From assembly GCA_037624485.1 (NCBI GenBank), contig JASJJC010000016.1:211535-275534 (forward strand): a stretch of DNA of 64,000 bases, in the 5' to 3' direction. The position numbers were made by a program, and so were the translations under genes. Below are positions 28,123 through 36,858 of the stretch, one piece after another. The notes under the pieces are model-generated. The model was not told where the DNA came from. It ran no database searches and saw only the letters and a program-made list of their open reading frames with translations. Each line of letters begins with the position of its first letter. Position 1 is the stretch's first letter. The DNA comes from JAFMKE01 sp037624485. GTDB taxonomy: Bacteria; Bacteroidota; Bacteroidia; Chitinophagales; UBA8649.

Positions 28123-28130
28123 TATATTTG
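28123..28130 (+). promoter_or_regulatory. -7 box immediately before pyrR
   Basis: TATATTTG ends 6 bases before the pyrR ATG at 28137, so the pyrR-pyrB message is predicted to be leaderless or nearly so. Confidence 0.5.
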
Positions 28131-28136
28131 CTCTTC

Positions 28137-28691
28137 ATGAGCCCTCGAATCATCTTAGATACTGCTCGTTTTCAATTGGTCATCGATAGACTTTGTCATC
28201 AATTAATTGAAAATCATGGTGATTTTAAAGAAACCGCTATTATCGGCGTTCAGCCCAGAGGTATTTATCTAGCAGAAAGAATTGCAAAACGAATCGCCAC
28301 GATTAGTAAGAACAAGAATATTCCAATAGGTAAATTAGATATCACTTTTTATCGGGATGATTTCCGTACCAACAAATCACCACTGAAAGCAAATAAAACA
28401 GATATTGAGTTTTCATTGGAAGGGAAACAAATAATTTTAGTCGATGATGTTTTATATACGGGGAGAACGATCCGTTCTGCATTAGATGCGTTGCTGGATT
28501 TTGGTCGACCATCAGATGTTGAACTACTCGTTTTAATTGATAGACGCTTGCACAGGCATCTACCTATACAAGCAAAGTATGCGGGTAAAACTATTGACTC
28601 CATCATTGAAGAAAAGGTCTTAGTGGAGTGGCAAGAGCAAGGTGAGGAAGATAAAGTTTGGTTAATTGATAAAACAAATCCGGATAAATAA
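28137..28691 (+). CDS. pyrR: PyrR: pyrimidine regulator / uracil phosphoribosyltransferase
   Basis: A 184-residue type I phosphoribosyltransferase. The PRPP loop is VDDVLYTGRTIRSALDAL, with IGVQPRGIYLAERIA and LDITFYRDDF as in PyrR. PyrR binds pyr mRNA in Bacillus-type bacteria and also has weak UPRTase activity. The predicted near-leaderless message leaves no room for a classical PyrR attenuator here, so its regulatory role may differ. The TTG nine bases upstream lies inside the -7 box and was rejected as start. pyrB starts on the last base of its stop. Confidence 0.9.
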   Translation: MSPRIILDTARFQLVIDRLCHQLIENHGDFKETAIIGVQPRGIYLAERIAKRIATISKNKNIPIGKLDITFYRDDFRTNKSPLKANKTDIEFSLEGKQIILVDDVLYTGRTIRSALDALLDFGRPSDVELLVLIDRRLHRHLPIQAKYAGKTIDSIIEEKVLVEWQEQGEEDKVWLIDKTNPDK

Positions 28692-29617
28692 TGAGTTTGT
28701 TGAGCCAAAAACACCTTTTAGGGATTCAAGATATTACCAAGGCGGATATTCGATTGATATTCGATACCGCTAAACAATTTAAAGAAGTTTTAAATCGACC
28801 AATCAAGAAGGTGCCTTCCTTGAGAGATATCACTATAGCAAACCTGTTTTTTGAAAATTCAACGAGAACTAGGGTTTCATTTGAGTTAGCAGAAAAACGT
28901 CTTTCTGCTGATGTGGTTAATTTTTCTGCTTCTTCATCTTCGACTAAGAAAGGAGAAACCCTCATTGATACAGTAAATAACATCTTGGCCATGAAGGTGG
29001 ATATGATTGTTATGCGGCATCCAAGCCCAGGAGCGCATGCAATGCTCTCTAAGCACGTTGATGCTCAAATAATTAATGCAGGGGATGGAACACATGAGCA
29101 TCCTACTCAGGCGCTGTTAGATGCCTTTAGTATGGAAGAGAAAGTGGGCGATTTGGCTGGAAAAAATGTCTTGATATGTGGAGATGTTAAGCATAGTCGT
29201 GTTGCGTTATCCAACATCCTTTGTTTGAAAAAACTTGGAGCAAAAGTTCGGGTATGTGGTCCGCCAACACTGATCCCTAAGTATATAGAAAGTATGGGTG
29301 TGCAGGTGTCTTATGATATGAAAGAGAGCCTGGCATGGTGCGATATTGCTAATGTGCTAAGAATTCAATTGGAGCGGCAGGATATTAAATATATACCTAG
29401 TCTACGCGAATATAGTATTGCTTTTGGTATTAATAAATCCCTTTTAAACAGTCTAAAGAAAGAAATTGTCATTATGCATCCTGGCCCTATGAATAGAGGG
29501 GTTGAAATTGATAGTGACGTAGCTGATTCTGAGCATTCCATTATACTTCAACAAGTTGAAAATGGAGTCGCAATTCGAATGGCTGTACTGTATTTACTTG
29601 CAGGCAAAAAAGAGTAG
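28691..29617 (+). CDS. pyrB: Aspartate carbamoyltransferase catalytic chain
   Basis: A 308-residue ATCase. The carbamoyl phosphate loop is FENSTRTRVSFELAE, the second substrate loop has SSSSTKKGET, and HPTQALLDAFSMEE and MHPGPMNRGVE are present. It makes carbamoyl aspartate in pyrimidine synthesis. Coupled to pyrR by a TAATG overlap. No pyrI regulatory chain follows. The following glycosyltransferase starts 54 bases downstream. Confidence 0.96.
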   Translation: MSLLSQKHLLGIQDITKADIRLIFDTAKQFKEVLNRPIKKVPSLRDITIANLFFENSTRTRVSFELAEKRLSADVVNFSASSSSTKKGETLIDTVNNILAMKVDMIVMRHPSPGAHAMLSKHVDAQIINAGDGTHEHPTQALLDAFSMEEKVGDLAGKNVLICGDVKHSRVALSNILCLKKLGAKVRVCGPPTLIPKYIESMGVQVSYDMKESLAWCDIANVLRIQLERQDIKYIPSLREYSIAFGINKSLLNSLKKEIVIMHPGPMNRGVEIDSDVADSEHSIILQQVENGVAIRMAVLYLLAGKKE

Positions 29618-29671
29618 TTTTTCTTAACTCAAGTAATATACATTTGCTGTATTCATAATAAATTAGCTAAT

Positions 29672-30847
29672 TTGAGAATATTACAACTTTGTAAAAAATC
29701 ACCAACTCCACAAATTGATGGAGAATCTATTGCTATTCATCAAATTTCTAAATCTATAGTTGCCAAAGGACATCAACTTGACATTTTGGCAATGTTAACG
29801 GAGAAACATGCCCAATATGATGTTCAAGGGCAGTTGGATGATGTGAGTTACAGCTATGTGCGGGTGCCTGCGAAAATTGGCGCGCTTGGTGCATTTAAGA
29901 GTATTTTTTCTAAGATTCCGTATATTATTGAACGGTTTTATAGTCAAGAATTTCTGTTAGCCTTAATTCAGCAGTTGAATAAGCATAAGTATGACATCAT
30001 TATCTGTGAAGGAGTATTTTTAGGCCCTTATTTAGAATCTATTCGAAATTATAGTGCCGCTAAGGTCGTTTTAAGGGCGCATAATGTTGAACATGTCATT
30101 TGGAAGAGGCTTGCAGCGTCTTATAAAAATGGTTTGAAGCGATTTTATTTAAGGCGAATAATGGTTCCTCAATATACGCGTTATGAAAACGAAGTCATAC
30201 AAGAAATGGATGCGCTGATTCCAATTTCTCCAGTAGATGAGGCTTATTTTCAAGGTGTAACTAGAAATCCTATAAAATGTATACCCGTAGCATTGGATAT
30301 TTTCGAAAAAGCTGCCTTGCCTTCTAGGTTTTCAGTTGGTTTTCTTGGAGGATTGGATTGGCAACCAAATGTTGATGGGGTGAAATGGTTTTTAAAGGAG
30401 GTTTGGAAACCCTTCGTAGCAGATGGGAAAAATGTACAGTTACAAATAGCCGGCAGGAATACCCCAAAAGAAATGTTTAGTTGGGATTATAACAAGGTGA
30501 CTGTTTTGGGTGAAGTTGCTAGCGCTCAGGCATTCCTAAACAGTCAAAGTGTTATCATTGTGCCTTTATTTAGTGGAAGTGGTATGCGTGTAAAAATTAT
30601 CGAGGCAATGGCATTTGGTAAATGTATTCTAAGCACCAAGATTGGAGCGGAAGGAATAAACTGTGTCGACGATGAACATATTTTATTAAGTGAGTATCCT
30701 CAGGACTGGATAAGGGCATTGGAGGATTTGATGACATCTTCTGAGCGTGTCAATAGAATCGGGTTCGCTGCAAAAAAACTTGCCGAGCAGGAATATTGTA
30801 TAGGGCGATACACTAAAGATTTAGACGTATTTTTACAGGGATTATGA
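29672..30847 (+). CDS. GT4-type (GT-B) glycosyltransferase
   Basis: A 391-residue GT-B glycosyltransferase. The N-terminal half begins MRILQLCKKSPTPQIDGESI with LRAHNVEHVIWKRL. The C-terminal half has VGFLGGLDWQPNVDGVKWF and the nucleotide-sugar site IKIIEAMAFGKCILSTKIGAEGI-like segment (conserved Glu). The start is a TTG; no ATG suits the N-terminal strand. It overlaps the following GT2 gene by 4 bases, which in turn overlaps ribBA, so it is physically joined to the carotenoid operon. Acceptor unknown: surface polysaccharide or carotenoid hydroxyl. Confidence 0.82.
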   Translation: MRILQLCKKSPTPQIDGESIAIHQISKSIVAKGHQLDILAMLTEKHAQYDVQGQLDDVSYSYVRVPAKIGALGAFKSIFSKIPYIIERFYSQEFLLALIQQLNKHKYDIIICEGVFLGPYLESIRNYSAAKVVLRAHNVEHVIWKRLAASYKNGLKRFYLRRIMVPQYTRYENEVIQEMDALIPISPVDEAYFQGVTRNPIKCIPVALDIFEKAALPSRFSVGFLGGLDWQPNVDGVKWFLKEVWKPFVADGKNVQLQIAGRNTPKEMFSWDYNKVTVLGEVASAQAFLNSQSVIIVPLFSGSGMRVKIIEAMAFGKCILSTKIGAEGINCVDDEHILLSEYPQDWIRALEDLMTSSERVNRIGFAAKKLAEQEYCIGRYTKDLDVFLQGL

Positions 30848-32034
30848 TTGAGTTTTTGACAATTATTTTGATATTTTCTATTGCTTTGGTTGTTTATAAT
30901 TACCTTCTTTACCCTAGTATATTATCTTTTTTTGCTCGAGATAAATCACTGAAAGGGGCGTGTTATTCACTTGAAGAGTTACCCAAAATTGCCTTGGTGT
31001 TTGCGGCTTATAATGAAGAGAAAGTAATTGTCAATAAACTTCAGAATATTGATCAGTTAGATTACCCATCTACTTTATTGGATGTCCATGTTGGTTTGGA
31101 CCATCCAGATGACCAAACGGCCGCATTGATAAAGCAAAATATTCCATCTAATTTCTCTTTTAATGTGCACCATTTTAAAGAAAGAAGTGGCAAAGCTAAC
31201 GTGTTAAATAAAATGTTTAATTACTCTTTGCAATTAACTGATTATGATATAGTTGTAATGATGGATGCTAATATTATTAGCAAAGAAAACTGCCTGTTTG
31301 AGTTGGTTAAATACTTTAAAAATCCGAAGGTGGGCTTGGTTGGAGCAGTCATAGAAAATACAATTATAGCAGGAACGGAAATTGCCGAACAAGAACAATT
31401 TTACATGGCAAAAGAAAGTGAAATAAAGGTCAACGAGGGAATTCTTTTTGGTGCCACAATTGGTGCCTTTGGAGCTTGTTATGCGATTCGAGCTAAGCAC
31501 ATTATTTCAATCCCATCCAATTTCTTAATGGAGGATTTTTATTTAAGTTTGAATGTCTTGAAAGAGGACGCATTATGTCTTACTAATCCAGCTGCGGTTG
31601 TTTACGAGGATCTAAACGGAAGTATGCGAGAAGAGTTTAATCGTAAACGCAGAATTTCAACAGGTAATTTTCAAAACTTGAAAGCATATATTCACCTAGT
31701 TTGGACAAAAAACTGGCGAATAGGACTCCCTTTTGTTTCTCACAAAATCCTGCGTTGGTTTAGTCCATTTTTAATACTCTTGTCTATTATAACTTGTGTC
31801 TCCTTGATCTTATTAGATGGCGGTAATGCTTTTATTCGCTGTGCGTTTATATTGATGCTTATTAATTTAATTGCACCTGCCTTAGATATTGTTTTGAAGC
31901 GAGTAAATATTAACGTAAATTTGCTTCGAATACATCGATACTTTTTATGTATGAACATTGCGGTGTTCTTGGGGTTTATTGATTGGTTAAAAGGGGTTAA
32001 AACAAACATTTGGAAACCTACAAAGAGATTATGA
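30844..32034 (+). CDS. GT2 (GT-A) glycosyltransferase with membrane segments
   Basis: A 396-residue protein: one N-terminal membrane helix (3-25), a GT2 catalytic domain (about 45-275) with VFAAYNEEKVIVNKL, VVMMDANIIS (metal-binding region), LMEDFYLSLN and RKRRISTGNF, then three C-terminal hydrophobic helices. The layout matches both polysaccharide GT2 enzymes and the membrane GT2 proteins (CruC/CruG) that glycosylate 1'- or 2'-hydroxylated carotenoids. Overlaps the preceding GT4 gene by 4 bases and ribBA by an ATGA. The carotenoid role is an inference from location. Confidence 0.82.
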   Translation: MIEFLTIILIFSIALVVYNYLLYPSILSFFARDKSLKGACYSLEELPKIALVFAAYNEEKVIVNKLQNIDQLDYPSTLLDVHVGLDHPDDQTAALIKQNIPSNFSFNVHHFKERSGKANVLNKMFNYSLQLTDYDIVVMMDANIISKENCLFELVKYFKNPKVGLVGAVIENTIIAGTEIAEQEQFYMAKESEIKVNEGILFGATIGAFGACYAIRAKHIISIPSNFLMEDFYLSLNVLKEDALCLTNPAAVVYEDLNGSMREEFNRKRRISTGNFQNLKAYIHLVWTKNWRIGLPFVSHKILRWFSPFLILLSIITCVSLILLDGGNAFIRCAFILMLINLIAPALDIVLKRVNINVNLLRIHRYFLCMNIAVFLGFIDWLKGVKTNIWKPTKRL

Positions 32035-33248
32035 GTAAAATAAAGTTGAATAGTATAGAAGAAGCCTTGGCGGATATTCGTGAAGGAAAGGTAATTATTG
32101 TTGTGGATGATGAGGATCGGGAGAATGAGGGTGATTTTGTTACTGCGGCTAGAAATGTTACTCCGGAAGTTGTCAACTTTATGGCGAAGGAGGGACGAGG
32201 TTTGATTTGTACGCCACTCACAGAGGAGCGTTGCGAAGAACTAGAGTTAGATTTAATGGTCGGAAAAAACACGGTTTTACATCAAACTCAATTTACGGTG
32301 AGTGTTGATTTAATCGGTAAGGGTTGCACCACGGGTATTTCGGTACAAGATCGTTCCAAAACTATTCAAGCTTTAATCGATCCTAACACCAAACCAGAAG
32401 AACTCGGAAAGCCTGGACACATATTCCCTTTGAAAGCGCGAAAAGGTGGAGTTTTAAGGCGTGCGGGTCATACAGAAGCAGCTATTGATATCTCACGTTT
32501 AGCGGGTTTTGAGCCAGCTGGTGTTTTGGTTGAAATCTTGAATGAGGATGGAAGCATGGCGCGTTTGCCAGATCTTGTGGTAGTTGCCCAAAAACATAAC
32601 CTAAAAATTATCTCCATAGAAGATTTAATTGAGTATCGATTAAAACACGAAAGTCTTATTAAGGAAGAGGTGCAAATTGATATGCCAACAAAGCATGGAG
32701 AGTTTAAGTTAACAGCTTTCACCCAAATGAATACAGGAGATTTGCATTTTGCCCTTTCCAAAGGAGAATGGAATCCAGGTGATTCTGTCTTAACACGCGT
32801 GCATTCTTCATGTTTGACGGGCGACTTATTGGATTCTTTAAGGTGTGATTGTGGTGATCAACTTTCAGCGGCGTTGCAAATGATAGAGAAGGAAGGTCAA
32901 GGTTTATTGCTTTATATGCAACAAGAAGGACGGGGTATAGGCTTATTGAATAAATTAAAAGCTTACAAATTACAAGAAGAAGGACTGGACACCTATGAAG
33001 CCAATGAGAAATTAGGATTTGATATGGATCAACGGGATTACGGTGTTGGTGCCCAAATTTTAAGACATTTAGGTGCAACAAAACTTAAGCTTATGTCCAA
33101 TAACCCGAAGAAAAGAGTAGGATTAATTGGGTATGGTATTGAAATAGTTGAAAACGTTTCTATTGAAGTCAATGCCAATCCGAATAATGAAAAGTATCTC
33201 CACACTAAAAAGGAGAAGGGTGGCCATGAAATTCTCAGAAACAAATAA
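32031..33248 (+). CDS. ribBA: RibBA: DHBP synthase / GTP cyclohydrolase II
   Basis: A 405-residue bifunctional riboflavin enzyme. The RibB half has VDDEDRENEGDFV and GRGLICTP. The RibA half has the zinc cysteines in SSCLTGDLLDSLRCDCGDQL, then QQEGRGIGL and NNPKKRVGL. Both active sites look complete, so it supplies both precursors of riboflavin. The ATG at 32031 overlaps the GT2 stop (ATGA). Its end overlaps the crtD start by 23 bases. Its place just before FAD-dependent carotenoid enzymes suggests that flavin supply and pigment synthesis are co-expressed. Confidence 0.95.
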   Translation: MSKIKLNSIEEALADIREGKVIIVVDDEDRENEGDFVTAARNVTPEVVNFMAKEGRGLICTPLTEERCEELELDLMVGKNTVLHQTQFTVSVDLIGKGCTTGISVQDRSKTIQALIDPNTKPEELGKPGHIFPLKARKGGVLRRAGHTEAAIDISRLAGFEPAGVLVEILNEDGSMARLPDLVVVAQKHNLKIISIEDLIEYRLKHESLIKEEVQIDMPTKHGEFKLTAFTQMNTGDLHFALSKGEWNPGDSVLTRVHSSCLTGDLLDSLRCDCGDQLSAALQMIEKEGQGLLLYMQQEGRGIGLLNKLKAYKLQEEGLDTYEANEKLGFDMDQRDYGVGAQILRHLGATKLKLMSNNPKKRVGLIGYGIEIVENVSIEVNANPNNEKYLHTKKEKGGHEILRNK

Positions 33249-34701
33249 GCATCCCATTCTTGTTATTGGTGCTGGCATAGCGGGTTTAGCCTCAGCTTGT
33301 CGTCTTGCAAGTCAAGGGGAAAGGGTCATTCTCTGTGAAGCGGCTAACACTTACGGCGGCAAGATCGGAGAAATTAAAAATAAGGGATTCCGATTTGACA
33401 AAGGTCCATCGCTGTTTACACTTCCTGAGCTTTTGGATGAATTGTTCTTGGATTGCGGTAAAAATCCTCGTGATTTTTACAATTACTATCAGCTTCCTGT
33501 GGTTACCAAATATATTTATCCAGATGGTCTGCAACTTAACGCATATGCCAAACTAGAAGATTTCAAGCTAGAGCTTATCAATAAATTGGGCGAAAAAAAA
33601 CCGGACTTAGATCGTTTTTTCAAACATATTCAGCAGGTTTATGATTTTGTGTTCCCCATTTTTTTAGAAAATCCTATTCGTGAATTTAAGAAGCATCTGA
33701 AAGTCTCTTGGTGGCAGTCTTTTAAGATGTTGATGAAAATAGAAAGTTTCAAAACTTTAGATGCTAGCAATCGGTCGTGGTTTAATCACGCTAAAACGGT
33801 ACAACTATTTAATCGGTTTGCCACGTATAATGGATCCAATCCTTACCGGGCTCCTGGGACATTAAATGTAATTCCACATCTTGAACATAAGTTAGGTGCC
33901 TACTATGTGAAAGGTGGGATGCGTAAAGTTGTAAAAGCATTGTATGACTTGGCTGTGGATCGAGGTGTTGAGTTTAGATTTGACTCTCCGGTTAGCCAAA
34001 TCTTGATTGAAAATGGTGCGGCTAGGGGTGTAGTCATAAATAATGAGGAGGTGCCAGCAAGTGCTGTCTTTTGCAATATGGACATCAATAAAGCTTATCC
34101 AGCTTTACTCCCAAAAGAACGACAACCAAAGATTTTACTAAAACAAGAAAAATCTACATCGGCGCTAGTTTTTTATTGGGGCATGAATTTGTCGGAGACT
34201 GAATTTGATGTGCATAATGTGCTTTTTTCAAAAGATTATAAATACGAATTTGATTGTCTTTCCAAAGGTGAAGTAAGTGATGATCCTACTGTTTATGTTT
34301 ACATCAGTTCAAAAACCGACTCTAGTGATGCACCGAAAGGAAAAGAAAATTGGTTCGTAATGATAAATGTACCGCCAAACAAAGGACAAAACTGGTCAAG
34401 TATTGTTGAAACTGCTCGTAAGAATATTCTGGTTAAGTTGAACAATCATTTAAAGAAGGATGTCTCCTCATTTATTGAAATGGAAGAAGTTTTAGATCCA
34501 ATTAAAATTGAACAGTTTACATCTTCTCATCAAGGAGCCTTGTATGGGAATAGCAGTAATAGTATGTTTGCTGCATTTTTGAGACACCCGCATGAAAATA
34601 GAAAGTTAAAAAACTTGTACTTTGTAGGAGGGAGTACCCATCCGGGAGGAGGTATCCCTCTTTGTTTACTATCAGCTAAAATTGCAACTCGTGCTTTTTG
34701 A
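33226..34701 (+). CDS. crtD: CrtD-like carotenoid 3,4-desaturase (CrtI superfamily)
   Basis: A 491-residue FAD-dependent desaturase. The dinucleotide fold is VIGAGIAGLASACRLASQGERV (about 12-33), followed by GGKIGEI and FRFDKGPSLFTLPEL. The C-terminal FAD segment is LYFVGGSTHPGGGIPLCLLSAKIAT. It is a second CrtI-like protein beside a true crtI and lies directly before cruF. In Bacteroidota that order marks the desaturase of 1'-hydroxylated ends. The ATG at 33226 lies inside ribBA; a further 78 bases of open frame upstream is antisense to nothing but lacks family similarity. Confidence 0.86.
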   Translation: MKFSETNKHPILVIGAGIAGLASACRLASQGERVILCEAANTYGGKIGEIKNKGFRFDKGPSLFTLPELLDELFLDCGKNPRDFYNYYQLPVVTKYIYPDGLQLNAYAKLEDFKLELINKLGEKKPDLDRFFKHIQQVYDFVFPIFLENPIREFKKHLKVSWWQSFKMLMKIESFKTLDASNRSWFNHAKTVQLFNRFATYNGSNPYRAPGTLNVIPHLEHKLGAYYVKGGMRKVVKALYDLAVDRGVEFRFDSPVSQILIENGAARGVVINNEEVPASAVFCNMDINKAYPALLPKERQPKILLKQEKSTSALVFYWGMNLSETEFDVHNVLFSKDYKYEFDCLSKGEVSDDPTVYVYISSKTDSSDAPKGKENWFVMINVPPNKGQNWSSIVETARKNILVKLNNHLKKDVSSFIEMEEVLDPIKIEQFTSSHQGALYGNSSNSMFAAFLRHPHENRKLKNLYFVGGSTHPGGGIPLCLLSAKIATRAF

Positions 34702-35341
34702 CTCAGTAAAAAATAGACCTTCTTTCATTGCTATGGGAGTTATTCTAATTCTACATTTTGTAGGAATATTTGGACTACATTCAATTTATTCGGATTCTTT
34801 TGCGTCATTAACTCCTTTAAACTTATTAGTCACCTTTCTACTGATATTGCCTTTCAAGGGCAATACAAGCTTAAGATTGATTGTATTTTTCATGTTTACT
34901 TTTGCTCTGGGAATGCTCGTGGAGATTATAGGGGTGCAAACAGGAATTCCTTTTGGAAGCTATTATTATACCTCCAGAATGTCTTTAGCAGTCTTTGGGG
35001 TTCCGCTCATGATTGGAATCAATTGGTTTCTTTTAACCTACGGCTTAATTAGTGGGGTTAATTACCTAGCTAAAGATGTTTCATTTATCTGGAAAGTTCT
35101 TCTGTGCTCGGCTTTAATGACATTTATGGATCTACTTATTGAGCCATTTGCAATAAAGTATCAATTGTGGGTTTGGGAAAGTGCTCATGTTCCTATTCAA
35201 AATTATATAGCTTGGTTCGTTGTTTCTTCGATTATTTTTTCATTGGGTTTTAAAATTATTCCTAAAGAAAGAAATAGAGTAGCGGCATTTACAATAATAG
35301 TTTTTTTCTTGTTTTTTGGTGTAAACTATTTGACAAAGTAA
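34682..35341 (+). CDS. cruF: CruF-type carotenoid 1,2-hydratase, membrane protein
   Basis: A 219-residue protein with about six or seven hydrophobic helices and the CruF (DUF422) signature: GIPFGSYYYTSRM, FGVPLMIGINWFLLTYG, then MDLLIEPFAIKYQLWVW with ESAHVPIQNYIAWF. CruF adds water to the psi end of gamma-carotene or related monocyclic carotenoids to form a 1'-hydroxy group. The TTG at 34682 overlaps crtD by 20 bases; a GTG at 34691 or the ATG at 34733 are alternatives. It pairs with crtD to modify the acyclic end. Confidence 0.86.
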   Translation: MQLVLFDSVKNRPSFIAMGVILILHFVGIFGLHSIYSDSFASLTPLNLLVTFLLILPFKGNTSLRLIVFFMFTFALGMLVEIIGVQTGIPFGSYYYTSRMSLAVFGVPLMIGINWFLLTYGLISGVNYLAKDVSFIWKVLLCSALMTFMDLLIEPFAIKYQLWVWESAHVPIQNYIAWFVVSSIIFSLGFKIIPKERNRVAAFTIIVFFLFFGVNYLTK

Positions 35342-35347
35342 TTGTTC

Positions 35348-35355
35348 TATATTTG
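35348..35355 (+). promoter_or_regulatory. -7 box immediately before the MerR/B12 regulator
   Basis: TATATTTG ends 8 bases before the ATG at 35364. A TTTG at 35329 lies 15 bases upstream, shorter than the usual spacing. It would give the regulator its own promoter inside the carotenoid operon. Confidence 0.45.
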
Positions 35356-35363
35356 TGTTAAGC

Positions 35364-36230
35364 ATGGGACAATATTCAATTAAAGACTTAGAGGTCTTAT
35401 CTGGTATCAAAGCGCATACGCTGCGAATCTGGGAACAACGCTACAAAATTGTCGAGCCTAAGCGCACGGACACAAATATTCGATACTACACGGACGAGCA
35501 ATTAAAAACTATCTTAAATGTTTCCGTTCTGAATAGTTCGGGGCGAAAAATTTCGAAAATAGCAAGCTTAACTTCAAAAGAAATAGCACACGAAGTATTA
35601 GCAATGAATCAAGAACATCTCAATGAGGGTGTATACATCAATCAGTTGGTGGAAGGGATGATTTGCTTAGATAAAAAGTTAATACTCAATATTCTCAAAA
35701 GATCGGAAGATTTTGATACCCTTACAGATTTCTTTTTAAAGGTAGTTTTTCCTTTTTTAGGTAGGGTAGGTATGTTATGGTCTTCGAATAGTATCAATCC
35801 GGGACAAGAGCATTTTGCATCCAACATAATTAAAAGATTTTTATTCAATAAGATAGAAAATCTTACTGAGCCGAAATCAGATGCTCCGATGTTTTTATTG
35901 TTTCTTCCTGAAGGAGATTGGCACGAGCTAAGTCTTCTGGTAGCAGAGTATATTTTAAAGAATAATGGAAACAGAGTCCTTTATCTGGGAGCATCTGTTC
36001 CGGATAGTGATGTGAAAGCTATATTAAGTCTGACTAAAATTGACTATTTGCTATGCGTCAGTATCCTATCACAGCCGATAGTCTCGATTCAAAATACTAT
36101 CAATCGAATCGCTGAGCTTTCTCATCCTGTTGCTCTTATGTTTGCGGGAAGAGCGTTTTATCATCCGGATCTAAAGTATCCCAAAGCTGCGAGGATTATC
36201 TACTCCTTCGAGGATCTAGGCGTTTCTTAA
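35364..36230 (+). CDS. CarH/LitR-like MerR regulator with B12-binding domain
   Basis: A 288-residue regulator. Residues 1-75 are a MerR winged helix (YSIKDLEVLSGIKAHTLRIWEQRY), 85-165 a four-helix B12-capping domain, and 170-288 a cobalamin-binding Rossmann domain. In the capping domain Trp139 and Glu149-His150 show the W-x9-EH pattern of the CarH light sensor. His187 in GDWHELS is the expected lower cobalt ligand, with Ser in place of the usual Gly. The position of CarH His132 (next to the Trp) is Ser140 here. It likely represses carotenoid genes in the dark. The GTG nine bases upstream lies in the -7 box. Confidence 0.86.
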   Translation: MGQYSIKDLEVLSGIKAHTLRIWEQRYKIVEPKRTDTNIRYYTDEQLKTILNVSVLNSSGRKISKIASLTSKEIAHEVLAMNQEHLNEGVYINQLVEGMICLDKKLILNILKRSEDFDTLTDFFLKVVFPFLGRVGMLWSSNSINPGQEHFASNIIKRFLFNKIENLTEPKSDAPMFLLFLPEGDWHELSLLVAEYILKNNGNRVLYLGASVPDSDVKAILSLTKIDYLLCVSILSQPIVSIQNTINRIAELSHPVALMFAGRAFYHPDLKYPKAARIIYSFEDLGVS

Positions 36231-36234
36231 CATA

Positions 36235-36325
36235 TTTTGTTTAACATTGTGGAAAAAAAATTAAACAAAACCCTTTGAGCTCATAATTATTTTGTTTAAG
36301 TTTACATCATAAAACGTTAAACAAA
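36235..36325. promoter_or_regulatory. Array of four alternating TTGTTTAA / TTAAACAA sites, candidate operators
   Basis: The 94-base gap between the MerR and ECF genes holds TTGTTTAA at 36237, TTAAACAA at 36261, TTGTTTAA at 36292 and TTAAACAA at 36317. They form two inverted pairs with 24- and 25-base offsets, and the last touches the ECF start codon. Longer matches extend to TTTTGTTTAA and TTAAACAAAA. The regularity suggests binding sites for the adjacent MerR protein. Confidence 0.55.
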
Positions 36326-36858
36326 TGATTCTAGCAAAAAATTTCTACCAGGAAGTGAAGCCTTTTGAGCTTCTTTTAAAATCTGTTGCCTTCAACTTAA
36401 CCAAGTCATCCGCAGACGCAGAGGATTTATTACAGGACACTTATTTTAAAGCTTGTAAAAGTTTAAGCAAATTTCAGGAGGGAACGAACCTGAAGGCTTG
36501 GATGATTACTATTATGAAGAATACCTTCATTAATAACTACCGTAAGCGTAAAAAAGAGCAGGAAACAATTTCCAAGCCGGGTGAAATAAATGACAGTATG
36601 CTGCATCACAGTGCAAGAGAAATAGAACCGGGTGTGCGGATTCTGCTAAGTGAGACTATTAAAATGGCTATTGATACCTTGAAGCCGGAAATGAAGATTA
36701 CTTTTATGATGTATTTTCAAGGATTTAAATACCATGAAATAGCAGAAAAATTAGATTTACCTTTGGGTACAGTAAAGAGCAGGATTTTCTTGGCGAGAAA
36801 AGAAATGATTGCTTTCCTTCAAAAAAATGGAATACACCACTCGAGTTTAGCGTCATAA
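36325..36858 (+). CDS. ECF sigma factor
   Basis: A 177-residue sigma-70 family ECF factor. Region 2 includes SADAEDLLQDTYFKACKSL and NLKAWMITIMKNTFINNYRK. Region 4 includes YFQGFKYHEIAEKLDLPLGTVKSRIFLARK. No anti-sigma gene is adjacent, so control is probably transcriptional, through the operator-like repeats before it. Its stop shares a base with the crtI start (TAATG), so sigma factor and desaturase are translationally coupled. It may drive light-induced carotenoid genes in this or other loci. Confidence 0.92.
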   Translation: MILAKNFYQEVKPFELLLKSVAFNLTKSSADAEDLLQDTYFKACKSLSKFQEGTNLKAWMITIMKNTFINNYRKRKKEQETISKPGEINDSMLHHSAREIEPGVRILLSETIKMAIDTLKPEMKITFMMYFQGFKYHEIAEKLDLPLGTVKSRIFLARKEMIAFLQKNGIHHSSLAS

